The notes: generated by a model from the sequence alone, not told the origin. Counted from the first letter of the stretch, positions 8,775 through 17,757 are shown. The stretch is DNA of 64,000 bases from an uncultured Verrucomicrobiota bacterium (GCA_903821635.1 CAIJLV010000051.1:1-64000), one strand, 5' to 3'. Numbers and translations are program-made.

Positions 8775-10249
8775 ACCTCTTCGACGAATACCGCACGCTG
8801 GAAACCCGCCGCCAGTTCTTTGCCCGCGGCAAGAACGCCCTCGGCTACGCCGCCCTCAGCACGCTGCTGGGACGCCAGTTCGCCAGCCTCGCCGCCGAAC
8901 CGGCCGCGGCCGGCGCCCTGACACCCAACGGCCATGGCCTGCCGCATTTCGCGCCCAAGGCGAAGCGGGTCATCTACCTGCACATGGTCGGCGGTCCGTC
9001 GCAGATGGACCTATGGGACTACAAGCCCGGCATGGGCGAGTGGTATGACAAGGATTTGCCTGAAAGCGTCCGCAACGGCCAGCGGCTCACCACGATGACA
9101 TCGGGCCAGAGCCGGTTTCCCATCGCCCCGTCGAAATACAAATTCAGTCAGGCCGGCAAAAGTGGCATCTGGATGAATTCCGAGCTGATGCCGTGGCAGT
9201 CCAAGGTTGTGGATGACTTGTGCGTCATCCGTTCCTTGCACACTGAGGCGATCAACCACGAGCCGGCTATCTCCTACATGCAGACCGGCAACATGAATTC
9301 CGGCCGGCCCTGCGTCGGTTCCTGGCTGAGCTATGGCTTGGGCTCGATGAACGAGAACCTGCCCGCCTTCGTCGTGCTGGTCGCGGAACCCACCAACAAG
9401 GAGCAGATCCAGGCCATCAGCGCCCGGCTCTGGTCCAGCGGCTTCCTCCCCGGGGAGCACGCAGGCGTTTCGTTCCGCGCCGGGCCCGAGCCGATCCTGT
9501 TCGTCAACAATCCGCCCGGGGTGCCGGCCGACGTGCGGCGCCGGCAGCTCGACGGACTGCGCAAGCTCAACGAGCTGAAGTTCCGGCAGGTGGGCGATCC
9601 GGAGACCCATACGCGCATCCAGCAGTTCGAGATGGCCTTCCGGATGCAGAGCAGTGTGCCGGAACTGGCCTCCGTAGCCAACGAACCCCAGTCCACCTAC
9701 GACCTCTACGGCGAGGCGGCCCGCAAGCCGGGCAGTTTTGCCCATACCGCCCTGTTGTCCCGCCGCTTGGTCGAGCGCGGCGTGCGTTTCGTGCAGGTTT
9801 ACCTCAACAACTGGGACCACCACGGCAACATTGCTGGCCGCCTGCCCGCGCAGTGCAAGGACGTGGATCAGGCGATCTACGGCCTGATCACGGACCTGAA
9901 GTCCCGCGGGATGTTTGACGACACGCTGATCATCTGGGGCGGAGAGTTCGGCCGGACGATCTACAGCCAAGGCGGGCTCTCGAAGGACAACTATGGCCGA
10001 GACCATCATCCGCGCTGCTTCACGATGTGGATGGCCGGCGGCGGCGCCAAGGGCGGCACCGTTTACGGTGAGACGGATGACTTCAGTTACAACATCGTCA
10101 AGGACCCGGTCCACATCCGTGACTTCCATGCCACGATGATGCACTTGCTGGGCATCAAGCATGAGCGCTTCACCTACAAATATCAGGGCCTCGATATGCG
10201 CCTGACAGGCGTCGAGGAATCCCGCGTGGTGAAGGAGTTGCTGGCGTAA
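8771..10249 (+). CDS. DUF1501 family (sulfatase-like) exported protein
   Basis: A 492-residue DUF1501 protein, related in fold to the alkaline-phosphatase/sulfatase superfamily. The N-terminus carries RRQFFARGKNALGYAAL, a twin-arginine-like leader used by many family members. Typical family blocks are visible: YLHMVGGPSQMDLWDYKP near residue 65, FLPGEHAGV near 220, DHHGN near 350 and WGGEFGRT near 390, with conserved Asp/His residues suited to metal binding. The start overlaps the upstream membrane-protein stop as ATGA. DUF1501 proteins occur almost always next to DUF1549/DUF1553 proteins and are presumed to act with them outside the cytoplasm. The substrate is unknown. Confidence 0.92.
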   Translation: MNLFDEYRTLETRRQFFARGKNALGYAALSTLLGRQFASLAAEPAAAGALTPNGHGLPHFAPKAKRVIYLHMVGGPSQMDLWDYKPGMGEWYDKDLPESVRNGQRLTTMTSGQSRFPIAPSKYKFSQAGKSGIWMNSELMPWQSKVVDDLCVIRSLHTEAINHEPAISYMQTGNMNSGRPCVGSWLSYGLGSMNENLPAFVVLVAEPTNKEQIQAISARLWSSGFLPGEHAGVSFRAGPEPILFVNNPPGVPADVRRRQLDGLRKLNELKFRQVGDPETHTRIQQFEMAFRMQSSVPELASVANEPQSTYDLYGEAARKPGSFAHTALLSRRLVERGVRFVQVYLNNWDHHGNIAGRLPAQCKDVDQAIYGLITDLKSRGMFDDTLIIWGGEFGRTIYSQGGLSKDNYGRDHHPRCFTMWMAGGGAKGGTVYGETDDFSYNIVKDPVHIRDFHATMMHLLGIKHERFTYKYQGLDMRLTGVEESRVVKELLA

Positions 10250-10308
10250 GTGCGGGGCGAACGCCGGTTGGCCCGCCGCGGGCGCTCCGACCGAAAATCT
10301 GACGTGAG

Positions 10309-11481
10309 TTACGGTTCGACGGTCTGCAGATACTTAAATTTCCCCTCCTTCACCGTGATGATCACGGCGGATTTGGAGGCGTCGCGTCGAGCGTCGAGCG
10401 TCGTCTTGCCGGTCACACAGGGGAAATCCTTGGTGGCCGCGAGGGCGTCCCGCACTTGCGGGCCGGCGGTGGAGCCGGCCCGCTTGATCGCGTCGGCTAG
10501 CACCAAGACGGAATCGTAGCCCAAGGCGGCCATGGCATCGGGAACTTCACCGTGGTGTTTCGCCTGATACGCCTTCACGAAGGCCTGCACTTTGGGGTCG
10601 GACGATTCCGGGGAGAAGTGGGTGGAGTAATACGTGTTTTCCAACGCCTTACCGCCTGCGATTTGAATGAGTTCTGGCGCCTCCCAGCCGTCGCCGCCGA
10701 AGAGGGGCACGGTGATGCCGAGTTGCCGGGCTTGCGCGACGATCAGTCCCGCTTCGTTGTAATAGCCGGGCACGCAGATGGCTTCGGCACCCGTCGCCTT
10801 GATAGCGGTGAGTTGGGCTTTAAAATCTTTGTCGCCGCCGCTGAATTTCTGTTCCAACACCACTTCACCACCCACCGCGCCGAACCCTTTTCGAAAATAG
10901 TCCGCGAGGCCGACGCTGTAGGCGGAGGCCACGTCGGATAGGATCGCGACCTGCTTCACCTTGAGCGTCTTGGCGGCGAATTCAGCGAGCAGTTTGCCTT
11001 GGAAGGGGTCGGTAAAACAGACGCGGAAAACATAGTCGCCCGCTTCCGTCACCTTGGGATTGGTCGAGGACGGTGACACCATCGGAATGCCAGCTTGCTG
11101 GCAGATGGGGCCGGCTTCCAGCGAGCGGCCCGAGGCGACCTCACCCAACACGGCGACGACTTTGTCGCGGCTGATGAATTTTTTCACGATGGTCGCCGAT
11201 TCACCGGCTTGGGAACGGTTGTCTTCCGTCAGGAGTTGAAGTTGTTTCCCCAGCACTCCACCAGCTTGGTTTAGTTCCTCGATGGCGAGTTCAGAGCCTT
11301 TGTGGGACGACTGGCCGAAGGCCGCTTCCTTGCCAGTGAGGGAGGCGTATTCGCCAATGATGATCGTGTCGGCGCTAACCGCACTGGCGCCGCCGGAATC
11401 GGTTGGTTTGCAACCGGCGACAAACGCGATGGCCGCCGCGAGTGCGACGATGAATTCACGGCGGGGAGACAGGGACTTCAT
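10309..11481 (-). CDS. branched-chain amino-acid type ABC substrate-binding lipoprotein
   Basis: A 390-residue periplasmic-binding protein of the Leu/Ile/Val (Peripla_BP_6) family. The start at 11481 gives a twin-arginine-containing lipoprotein signal, SLSPRREFIVALAAAIAFVAGC, with the lipobox cysteine in VAGC. The mature part starts with IIIGEYASLTGKEAAFGQ and keeps the family's GEVASGRSLEAGP and MVSPSSTNP blocks around the ligand pocket. The frame continues upstream to 11589, but those residues are not signal-like. No LivH/LivM/LivG/LivF permease or ATPase gene lies within view, so it is an orphan receptor here. The ligand could be amino acids, amides, urea or aromatic acids. Confidence 0.9.
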   Translation of the reverse strand: MKSLSPRREFIVALAAAIAFVAGCKPTDSGGASAVSADTIIIGEYASLTGKEAAFGQSSHKGSELAIEELNQAGGVLGKQLQLLTEDNRSQAGESATIVKKFISRDKVVAVLGEVASGRSLEAGPICQQAGIPMVSPSSTNPKVTEAGDYVFRVCFTDPFQGKLLAEFAAKTLKVKQVAILSDVASAYSVGLADYFRKGFGAVGGEVVLEQKFSGGDKDFKAQLTAIKATGAEAICVPGYYNEAGLIVAQARQLGITVPLFGGDGWEAPELIQIAGGKALENTYYSTHFSPESSDPKVQAFVKAYQAKHHGEVPDAMAALGYDSVLVLADAIKRAGSTAGPQVRDALAATKDFPCVTGKTTLDARRDASKSAVIITVKEGKFKYLQTVEP

Positions 11482-11674
11482 TTTTGACGCAGGAGAATTG
11501 GTGAAAACTGGCGCAACCGCCCAACCGTAGGAAGGGAGGGCAGGCCGGGGAAGGGAGTTTTTGTAGGTTGGGATCGAATCCGACTGCAAACGGTGACGCG
11601 GCTCCGATGGCGCCGGAGAGCGGCCACGCTCGAACGAGCCGATCGGGCAGGCTTGGCCGGGGCTTCATGCAGCT

Positions 11675-13510
11675 TCACATTTCGTCGATCGTTTCGATGC
11701 CCAGCAAGGCCAAGCCCTCTTGAAGCACTTTTGCCGTGAGCTCACAGAGCAGCAAACGAGAAGCTCGGGTCGGTTCTTCGGCTTTGAGCACCGGACAATT
11801 GTCATAGAACCGAGAGTAGGCACTCGCGAGTTCATAGACGTAGTTGCAGAGGAAATTCGGGCAGTAGTCTTCCGCGACCCGGTTGAGGGTGTGGCCGTAA
11901 TTTAGCAGGAGTTTTGCCAAGGCGAGCTCTTGATCTTCCGCCAAGACGACTTTCGGGGAAGAAATTCGCCCTAGGTCTTGGCCTCGACCATCGCGCACAA
12001 CCTTGGCTGCCCGCGTGAACTGATATTGCACGTAGGGGGCCGTGTTGCCGGTGAGCGCCAGCATCTTGTCCCAGTTGAAGACATAGTCGCTTGTGCGATG
12101 CGGCAGCAGGTCCTGATATTTTAACGCGCCCAAGCCAACCACGCGGGCGATTTCTTTCCGGCGCGCCTCCGGCAGCTCGGGGCGTTTCTCGGTCACCAAC
12201 TGCAAGGCCCGATCTTCCGCCTCGTCGAGTAGTGCCGCCAGCTTCGGGGTGTTGCCGTCACGCGTCTTCAGTGGCTTCTTGTCGGCGCCGCAAATTTTAC
12301 CAAAACCCACATGCGTAAGCCGGGTGCGTGCAGTCCAATCGGGGTGCCAGTGGGCGGCGATGGTGAAAAGCTGCCGAAAGTGGGCCGCTTGCCGATCATC
12401 CACCACGTAAATGATCTCGTCCGGCTGCCACTCGCGCACGCGATGGGCGATCGTTGCCAAGTCCGTCGTCATATAATTGAAGCCGCCGTCGGATTTCTTG
12501 ATCAGCGCTGGCTGATCCACCCACTCGCCGTCCTTCTGCACTAAGAACGCGTTGTCTTTCGGCGCCGGCCGGTTGGCGGTATCAGGCCAAAGGGTATCGG
12601 CAAAAACCGCAACGGCGTCCTTGCTCGAACGTGCCAAGCCGCGGGCAACAAGTTCATCGACAACCCCTTGGAGCCAAGGGTTGTAAAAGCTTTCACCCAG
12701 CGTGTAATCGAAACCCACCCCTAGGCGGCCGTAAACGGAGTCGAATTGAAGCTGCGATAGCCGCTGCATCTCGCCCCAGATGCCAAGATTCTCTTCGTCG
12801 CCGGCTTGGAGCTTCACGAGTTCGTTTTTGGCGGTGTCACGAATCGCCGGGTCAAAAGTGGGTTTGCTGTCATCGCAGAGCGCGTTTACTTCCTTATACA
12901 AGCGTTCCAGTTCGGCGATCGGATCCGCTGCGAGCGCCTTGGGGTCGAGCCGCGTCTTCCACCCCAGCAGCAGCATGCCGAACTGCGTGCCCCAGTCACC
13001 CAAGTGGTTGTCGGTGATGACCCGATGGCCGAGCCGGCGCAGAACTTTCACCAGCGAATCGCCGATGCCGGTCGAGCGGATGTGCCCGACATGCATTGGT
13101 TTGGCGACGTTGGGGGACGAAAAATCGACCACGTAAGTTCGGGCGGTTGCTCCGGCTGGGACGAAGAAGAGATGTTCTCCGCGCGCCGCGGCGGCAAGCA
13201 CGGCGGCGATTGCGTCAGGCTTTAGCCGAAAGTTCAAAAAGCCGGGCCCGGCGATCTCCACCGGCTCACACAAATCACTGACGTTGAGTTGGGCAACGAC
13301 CTCCGTCGCGAGTTGACGGGGGGCGACTCCCAGCACCCGAGCCAACGTCATCAAGGCATTGCATTGGTAGTCGCCGAATTTTGTATCGGGCGCCGGCATG
13401 ACCCGAACTGCGTTGATGTTAGAGCCCGGATGGGAGGTGAGCAGAGCGGCGTGGAGCCGCTTTTCAAGTTCAAGATGCAGCACAGCGTTAACCTTTTGAG
13501 CGGAGACCAT
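11675..13510 (-). CDS. argS: arginyl-tRNA synthetase
   Basis: Class I aminoacyl-tRNA synthetase that charges tRNA-Arg. The order is: an N-terminal additional domain (about residues 1-105), the HIGH motif as MHVGHIRS near residue 123, the catalytic Rossmann domain with GKICGADKKPLKTRDG in place of a canonical KMSKS, and a DALR anticodon-binding domain (about 480-611) ending in IETIDEM. The length of 611 is close to that of bacterial ArgS (about 560-590). The exact start is uncertain: the ATG at 13510 is used, two ATG codons lie upstream at 13540/13537, and a GTG inside the first 12 codons is also possible. There is no sign of damage. Confidence 0.95.
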   Translation of the reverse strand: MVSAQKVNAVLHLELEKRLHAALLTSHPGSNINAVRVMPAPDTKFGDYQCNALMTLARVLGVAPRQLATEVVAQLNVSDLCEPVEIAGPGFLNFRLKPDAIAAVLAAAARGEHLFFVPAGATARTYVVDFSSPNVAKPMHVGHIRSTGIGDSLVKVLRRLGHRVITDNHLGDWGTQFGMLLLGWKTRLDPKALAADPIAELERLYKEVNALCDDSKPTFDPAIRDTAKNELVKLQAGDEENLGIWGEMQRLSQLQFDSVYGRLGVGFDYTLGESFYNPWLQGVVDELVARGLARSSKDAVAVFADTLWPDTANRPAPKDNAFLVQKDGEWVDQPALIKKSDGGFNYMTTDLATIAHRVREWQPDEIIYVVDDRQAAHFRQLFTIAAHWHPDWTARTRLTHVGFGKICGADKKPLKTRDGNTPKLAALLDEAEDRALQLVTEKRPELPEARRKEIARVVGLGALKYQDLLPHRTSDYVFNWDKMLALTGNTAPYVQYQFTRAAKVVRDGRGQDLGRISSPKVVLAEDQELALAKLLLNYGHTLNRVAEDYCPNFLCNYVYELASAYSRFYDNCPVLKAEEPTRASRLLLCELTAKVLQEGLALLGIETIDEM

Positions 13511-13958
13511 AGCCAGAGCCAAACCCAAAAGCCCCATCAAAAAACACCAACGGTTAACTGCGCAGGGTCCGTCTACAGGACCGGCGTGAAGCTTTGGTTA
13601 GGTTTCAGGGGGGGGCTGGCGTCGCCCCTAGAACAGTAACAATTGGGCACCTGAACAACGAAAAGCGAACGACTGCAAAGGCTGAACGATCTTTAAACGA
13701 CCGACGCAAACCTAATTAAGCCGGAATCCCGACCTTTCCAGCTGGGACCGGGTGATCAAAGGCAGCGCTTGTCCGGCAACCGTTCCTGCGCCGGGAGAGA
13801 TCCGTCCCTTAACACCAGAAATCGCACTTTCCTGACGAATAAAGAACGCGGCCGAGGCTCGAAGCCTTCAGCGGCTGGAAAAATAGAAAAATTGTTTGAC
13901 GATCAACCGTCCGCTTGGGCAAGGTGTTTGCACACACGGAATCTAAACTTAGCCTAGT
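13511..13958. other. 448-bp divergent intergenic region, no gene seen
   Basis: This gap separates divergent argS and the duplicated secreted-protein gene and should hold both promoters. I see no convincing ORF. It contains several short inverted repeats: CCGGC/GCCGG around 13773-13797, AGGCT-CGA-AGCCT around 13855-13868, and a CCAGCTGG palindrome at 13738-13745. The 90 bases before the plus-strand gene are AT-rich, with a TTGACG hexamer at 13896-13901 but no good -10 at the right distance. Confidence 0.5.
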
Positions 13959-14594
13959 ATGCGTCGCACAACTCTTCTACTCCCGGCAATCGCTGCGATG
14001 ACGGTGTCGGCCTTTGCGGCCACGTCGAGCAACATCGTTGGTTACGTCAAACTCAACCTGCGTCCCAAATTCAACCTGATTGCAAATCAGTTGGATAACG
14101 GGTCTGGCAACAAGGTGGTTGACCTTTTCAAGGCTCCCTTGCCTGAAAACTTCGCGGTCTCCAAATACACAGGCTCCTCCTTTGTGACCATCTCCTTTGT
14201 GGATGGTCAATGGGAAGGTGATGACTTGGCGCTCTCTCTGAATCCTGGTGAGGGTGTGTTCGTTAACAACACTGGCGCTGCTTCCACGGTTACGTTCGTG
14301 GGTGAAGTGAAGACGGGTAGCTCCACGGTTGCTTTGGCAGCTGACAAGTTCTCGATTATCAGCTCGGTCATTCCTCAGCAATTGAAGTTGGATGTGGCTT
14401 CTGGTTTTCCTGCAGCTGAAGGTGATCAAGTTTCCCGTTACACGGGTGCTTCGTTCTTGACCGATAGCATTGTTGACGGCGCTTGGGAAGGTGACAGTGC
14501 CGGTGAGGCCCCGACTGTTCAAGTTGGTGAAGCCTTTTTCGTCAAGAATGCTGGTGCTGCGGCAGCTTGGACTCGCACTTTTACCGTTAACTGA
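13959..14594 (+). CDS. secreted protein with internal duplication (TIGR02597-like)
   Basis: A 211-residue exported protein. The signal peptide is TTLLLPAIAAMTVSAFA, followed by TSSNIVGYVKLNL, a start typical of a verrucomicrobial secreted family that I tentatively match to TIGR02597. Two copies of one module are visible: KYTGSSFVTISFVDGQWEGD from K69 and RYTGASFLTDSIVDGAWEGD from R160. Each is followed by a GEGVFVNNTGAA / GEAFFVKNAGAA block. It has no catalytic motif and is presumably structural or surface associated. It lies 26 bp before a PEP-CTERM gene and probably shares its transcript. The codons are less GC-biased than in neighbouring genes. Confidence 0.82.
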   Translation: MRRTTLLLPAIAAMTVSAFAATSSNIVGYVKLNLRPKFNLIANQLDNGSGNKVVDLFKAPLPENFAVSKYTGSSFVTISFVDGQWEGDDLALSLNPGEGVFVNNTGAASTVTFVGEVKTGSSTVALAADKFSIISSVIPQQLKLDVASGFPAAEGDQVSRYTGASFLTDSIVDGAWEGDSAGEAPTVQVGEAFFVKNAGAAAAWTRTFTVN

Positions 14595-14620
14595 TCAATC
14601 CTTACTAACTGAATTATCTC

Positions 14621-15202
14621 ATGAAGAAGACCGTAACTATCTTCTCCCTCGTTGCGACTGCCTTCGCGCTTCAAGCGGCGGATTCTGCAGTCACCTTTCA
14701 GAACAACGTTTTCACCCCTTCGCGGTTGGTGACGTTTGATTCGACGTTTGGCGCTCTTTCGGGCTCTGGCGTTCGTAACGGTGTTGCTGGCACTGCTTCC
14801 TACGTGGCTCAACTGTTCACCGTTGTCGGTGGTGTTGAAACCGCGGTTGGAGCAACTGCTAACTTCCGTGCGGCCTCCACTAGTTCCCCTGGAACTTGGT
14901 CCGGCGCTAGTCGCACTTTGACCGGCGTTGCTCCGGCCACTGCCGTTAACTTGGTGGTGAAGGTTTGGGACAACAGCGTTGCTTCTTATGAAGCAGCTTC
15001 TGCTGGTCAGAACCTCGGGTTTGGTAAGTCTGCCGTGTTCAGCTACACCCAGCCTGATCCGGTTTTGCTGCCTTCCGATACTTGGATGAGCAACTTTGCT
15101 GGCTTCTCCATCACCCAAAGCACGGGTGTGATTCCTGAGCCTAGCACGGTCGCTTTGGCAGCCCTCGGCGTGGCTGGTCTGGTGTTCTTGCGCCGTAAGT
15201 AA
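14621..15202 (+). CDS. PEP-CTERM sorting domain protein
   Basis: A 193-residue exported protein. It has a signal peptide (TIFSLVATAFALQAA), a beta-rich Ser/Thr/Gly-rich middle, and a classic C-terminal PEP-CTERM tail: the PEPST motif, a hydrophobic stretch VALAALGVAGLVF, and the basic end LRRK. Family knowledge: this tail is cleaved by exosortase (EpsH/XrtA-type) and directs proteins to the outer surface in exopolysaccharide-producing bacteria. No exosortase gene is in the window. It probably shares a transcript with the duplicated secreted protein upstream; a strong terminator follows 18 bp after the stop. Confidence 0.92.
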   Translation: MKKTVTIFSLVATAFALQAADSAVTFQNNVFTPSRLVTFDSTFGALSGSGVRNGVAGTASYVAQLFTVVGGVETAVGATANFRAASTSSPGTWSGASRTLTGVAPATAVNLVVKVWDNSVASYEAASAGQNLGFGKSAVFSYTQPDPVLLPSDTWMSNFAGFSITQSTGVIPEPSTVALAALGVAGLVFLRRK

Positions 15203-15220
15203 TCTCAACTTATTTCTTAA

Positions 15221-15247
15221 AGGCCGCCCATGAGGGCGGCCTTTTTG
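15221..15247 (+). terminator. Rho-independent terminator
   Basis: Perfect 9-bp stem AGGCCGCCC (15221-15229) and GGGCGGCCT (15234-15242) with an ATGA loop and a following T-rich run. It ends the secreted-protein/PEP-CTERM transcript and insulates the tRNA downstream. Confidence 0.93.
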
Positions 15248-15271
15248 TTTTGGCTATGGCATTGCGAACTA

Positions 15272-15300
15272 TTGACTTCGCAACCGGATTCAGAAGAATA
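15272..15300 (+). promoter_or_regulatory. candidate promoter of tRNA-Glu
   Basis: TTGACT at 15272-15277 matches the -35 consensus in five of six bases. A weak -10 (AGAATA, 15295-15300) follows after 17 bp, 9 bases before the tRNA. Spacing fits a sigma-70-type tRNA promoter, but the -10 is poor. Confidence 0.4.
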
Positions 15301-15309
15301 CAAACGTCT

Positions 15310-15384
15310 GGCGTGTTCGTCTATCGGTTAGGACACGGCCCTCTCAAGGCTGAAAGATGGGTTCGATTCCCATACGCGCTACCA
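15310..15384 (+). tRNA. tRNA-Glu (anticodon CTC), CCA encoded
   Basis: A full cloverleaf can be drawn. The acceptor stem GGCGTGT pairs with ACGCGCT (two G-U pairs, at positions 1-72 and 5-68). The D arm is GTCT...GGAC. The anticodon stem CGGCC/GGCTG carries the loop CTCTCAA, with anticodon CTC at about 15343-15345. The T arm is ATGGG-TTCGATT-CCCAT. The discriminator base is A and CCA is encoded (15382-15384). Anticodon CTC reads the glutamate codon GAG. It stands alone between a terminator and priA. Confidence 0.93.
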
Positions 15385-15454
15385 ACGTTCCGTTGCTTTC
15401 CTTCCGTTTTTCCATCGGCCCCTTCGTTCAGGCCTAACGAGTGCCTGTTTTTTC

Positions 15455-17725
15455 GTGGCGACTCTTCCCGTGACTGCGCGCGTCGTCTTGGAATTACCGG
15501 TCCGGCGCGAATTTGATTATCTCGTTCCGGCTGAACTTGTTCCCAAGACCAAGCTTGGGAGCCGAGTCACGGTTCCGTTTCAAGGCCGGGAGGTTCGGGC
15601 TTCGGTGGTTGGCCTTTTGGATTCTGCCCCAGATCGACCGCTCAAATCTGTGATTGGGGTAGTCGATGAAGTCAGCCTGCTGGTCGATTCGGTGATGAAT
15701 TTGGCCAAGTGGATCGCCGAGTATTACAACTGTCCCTTGGAGCTCGCGCTCCGCTCAGCCCTGCCGACCGCAGTCCGCCGCACCGAAGCCCGACATCAGC
15801 AACGGCTCGTCGTTCAGCTTCGGCCGCCGCCACCTTCCGAGAAACCCCTCACTCCGCTCCAACAGCGAATCGTCGGTTTATTGGAAGAACGGGGTGAAAT
15901 GGCGTTGGCGGATTTGATTCGAGTCGCTGAAACGACGGCGACGTCGGTTCGCCGGATGCAAACGAATGGGCTGCTTTCAATTGTCGAACGCCGGGTTGAA
16001 CGTGATCCCCACGCCTCAGATCTATTGGTTTCGACTGCGCCTTTAGAGCTAAATGCTGAGCAATCCGTAGCCACCGGGATCATTATTGCAGCCCTACTAA
16101 AAGTGGCCGAAGAACAGGATTCTTCCGTTTCTCCCGAGAAACCGCTGCCGGCGTTCCTGCTTCATGGAGTCACCGGTTCCGGCAAGACTGAGATCTATTT
16201 GCAGGCGATAGCCAAGGCGCTTGAAATGGGTGGTGGCGCCATTGTGTTGGTGCCCGAAATTTCCCTTACGCCGCAAACGGTAGAACGTTTCCGGTCCCGG
16301 TTCTCGACCAGCCATGACCCAGGTGTGGTGGCGGTGCTGCATTCGCACTTAAGCGACGGCGAGCGACATGATGAATGGCACAAGATTCGCGATGGCCGCG
16401 CCCGAATCGTGATCGGCGCCCGATCCGCGATCTTTGCTCCGGTCAAAAGGCTGGCTTTGGTGATCGTCGATGAAGAGCACGAGCACTCTTACAAGCAGGA
16501 AGAAACTCCTCGGTATCACGCACGCGATGTGGCGGTAATGCGGGGGCGAATGGAGCGTGCGGTGGTCCTGCTCGGTTCAGCGACCCCATCGCTGGAGAGT
16601 TTTCAGAACGCGTTGGCGGGCAAATACCAACTGCTGCAACTCCACCGCCGGGCCTCGGACATTCGGATGCCAGTAGTGCGGGTGGTTGATATGCGCCACG
16701 AGCAGCGGGGGGGCAAGCAAGGGGGATCGATAATTTCGTTGCCACTCAAGGAGGCGATCTCCCTACGGCTTGAGCGCCATGAGCAGACGATTCTCTTTCT
16801 CAATCGCCGCGGCTACTCGACGTCTTTGCTGTGTGAGCGCTGCGGCTACGTGGCGGGCTGTCCCAATTGTAGCGTATCGCTGACCTATCATCGGGCGGCG
16901 GCTCGGCTGCTTTGTCATGTCTGCGGGTATGAAGAGCAGGTGCCAGCACGGTGTCCGGAGGCGAAATGTGGTAATCCGGGTATCCGCTACTCGGGCTTGG
17001 GCACCGAAAGGGTCGAGGAAGTTCTCAGCAAGCTGTTCCCCCGCGCTCAAGTGCGACGAATGGATTCTGACACGCTCAAAAGGAAATATGATTACCGGGA
17101 AATTTTAGCCGACTTCCGGACGGGCAAGATCGATATTCTACTGGGCACTCAGATGATCGCGAAGGGGTTGGATTTCCCCAACGTAACCCTCGTGGGCATC
17201 ATTCACGCCGATCTCGGGTTGCATTTGGCCGATTTTCGAGCGGGTGAACGAACTTTCCAACTCCTTACCCAAGTCAGCGGCCGGGCCGGGCGGGGAGACG
17301 TTGAGGGCGAAGTCTTCGTTCAGACCTTTACGCCGTTTCATCCGGCGATTCAGTTTGCTCGCCGCCATGATTTCGAGGGGTTTTTCGAACAGGAGATCGA
17401 ATTTCGCCGACAGCTTCATTATCCACCATTTGCCCGGGTGGCATTGTTAACTCTCAAAGGGCGGAATGACGAAAAGGTCAAATTTTGTGCCGAACACTTG
17501 GGCCGAGAACTAAAACGACGAACGGAAGGGTGGCCTGATTTAGTGCTCACCGGTCCCGCCCCGGCGCCGTTGCTACGGGCGGAAACTTTTTACCGGCACC
17601 AAATCATGCTGCGGACGCGCTCCATGTCTCGTCTTAGCAAGGAGTTGGCGGACATCAGTGCGACGGTGACGCTGCCTGAAGATGTGACCATCGTCATTGA
17701 TATCGATCCGGTGAGTCTCTTGTGA
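15455..17725 (+). CDS. priA: primosomal protein N' (replication restart helicase PriA)
   Basis: Superfamily 2 DNA helicase that restarts stalled forks by loading the replicative helicase. The 756 residues show, in order, a 3'-DNA-binding domain (about 1-105), a winged-helix region, Walker A HGVTGSGKTE near residue 237, the DEEH box at about 339-342 in IVDEEHEHSYKQEE, and helicase motif III GSATPS. Eight zinc-binding cysteines follow in the pattern CERCGYVAGCPNC and CHVCGYEEQVPARCPEAKC, then the C-terminal helicase motifs (GTQMIAKGLDFPNVTLV, QVSGRAGRG). The start is a GTG at 15455 and no clear Shine-Dalgarno is seen. It follows the tRNA-Glu gene by 70 bp. Confidence 0.97.
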   Translation: MATLPVTARVVLELPVRREFDYLVPAELVPKTKLGSRVTVPFQGREVRASVVGLLDSAPDRPLKSVIGVVDEVSLLVDSVMNLAKWIAEYYNCPLELALRSALPTAVRRTEARHQQRLVVQLRPPPPSEKPLTPLQQRIVGLLEERGEMALADLIRVAETTATSVRRMQTNGLLSIVERRVERDPHASDLLVSTAPLELNAEQSVATGIIIAALLKVAEEQDSSVSPEKPLPAFLLHGVTGSGKTEIYLQAIAKALEMGGGAIVLVPEISLTPQTVERFRSRFSTSHDPGVVAVLHSHLSDGERHDEWHKIRDGRARIVIGARSAIFAPVKRLALVIVDEEHEHSYKQEETPRYHARDVAVMRGRMERAVVLLGSATPSLESFQNALAGKYQLLQLHRRASDIRMPVVRVVDMRHEQRGGKQGGSIISLPLKEAISLRLERHEQTILFLNRRGYSTSLLCERCGYVAGCPNCSVSLTYHRAAARLLCHVCGYEEQVPARCPEAKCGNPGIRYSGLGTERVEEVLSKLFPRAQVRRMDSDTLKRKYDYREILADFRTGKIDILLGTQMIAKGLDFPNVTLVGIIHADLGLHLADFRAGERTFQLLTQVSGRAGRGDVEGEVFVQTFTPFHPAIQFARRHDFEGFFEQEIEFRRQLHYPPFARVALLTLKGRNDEKVKFCAEHLGRELKRRTEGWPDLVLTGPAPAPLLRAETFYRHQIMLRTRSMSRLSKELADISATVTLPEDVTIVIDIDPVSLL

Positions 17726-17757
17726 GGTCGCTCGGGATCTGACGGCGCCGACTCGGC

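Noticed and set aside
13600-13900. Possible c-di-GMP-I (GEMM) riboswitch because of GACGCAAACC near 13706 and a GGCAGCG segment
   Set aside because: The GAAA tetraloop-capped stem between the two conserved blocks and the GGTAGGTAGC-type receptor are missing; an Infernal search with RF01051 would settle it.
15310-15384. tRNA-Glu as an integration site for a mobile element
   Set aside because: I found no direct repeat of the tRNA 3' end in the window and no integrase gene.
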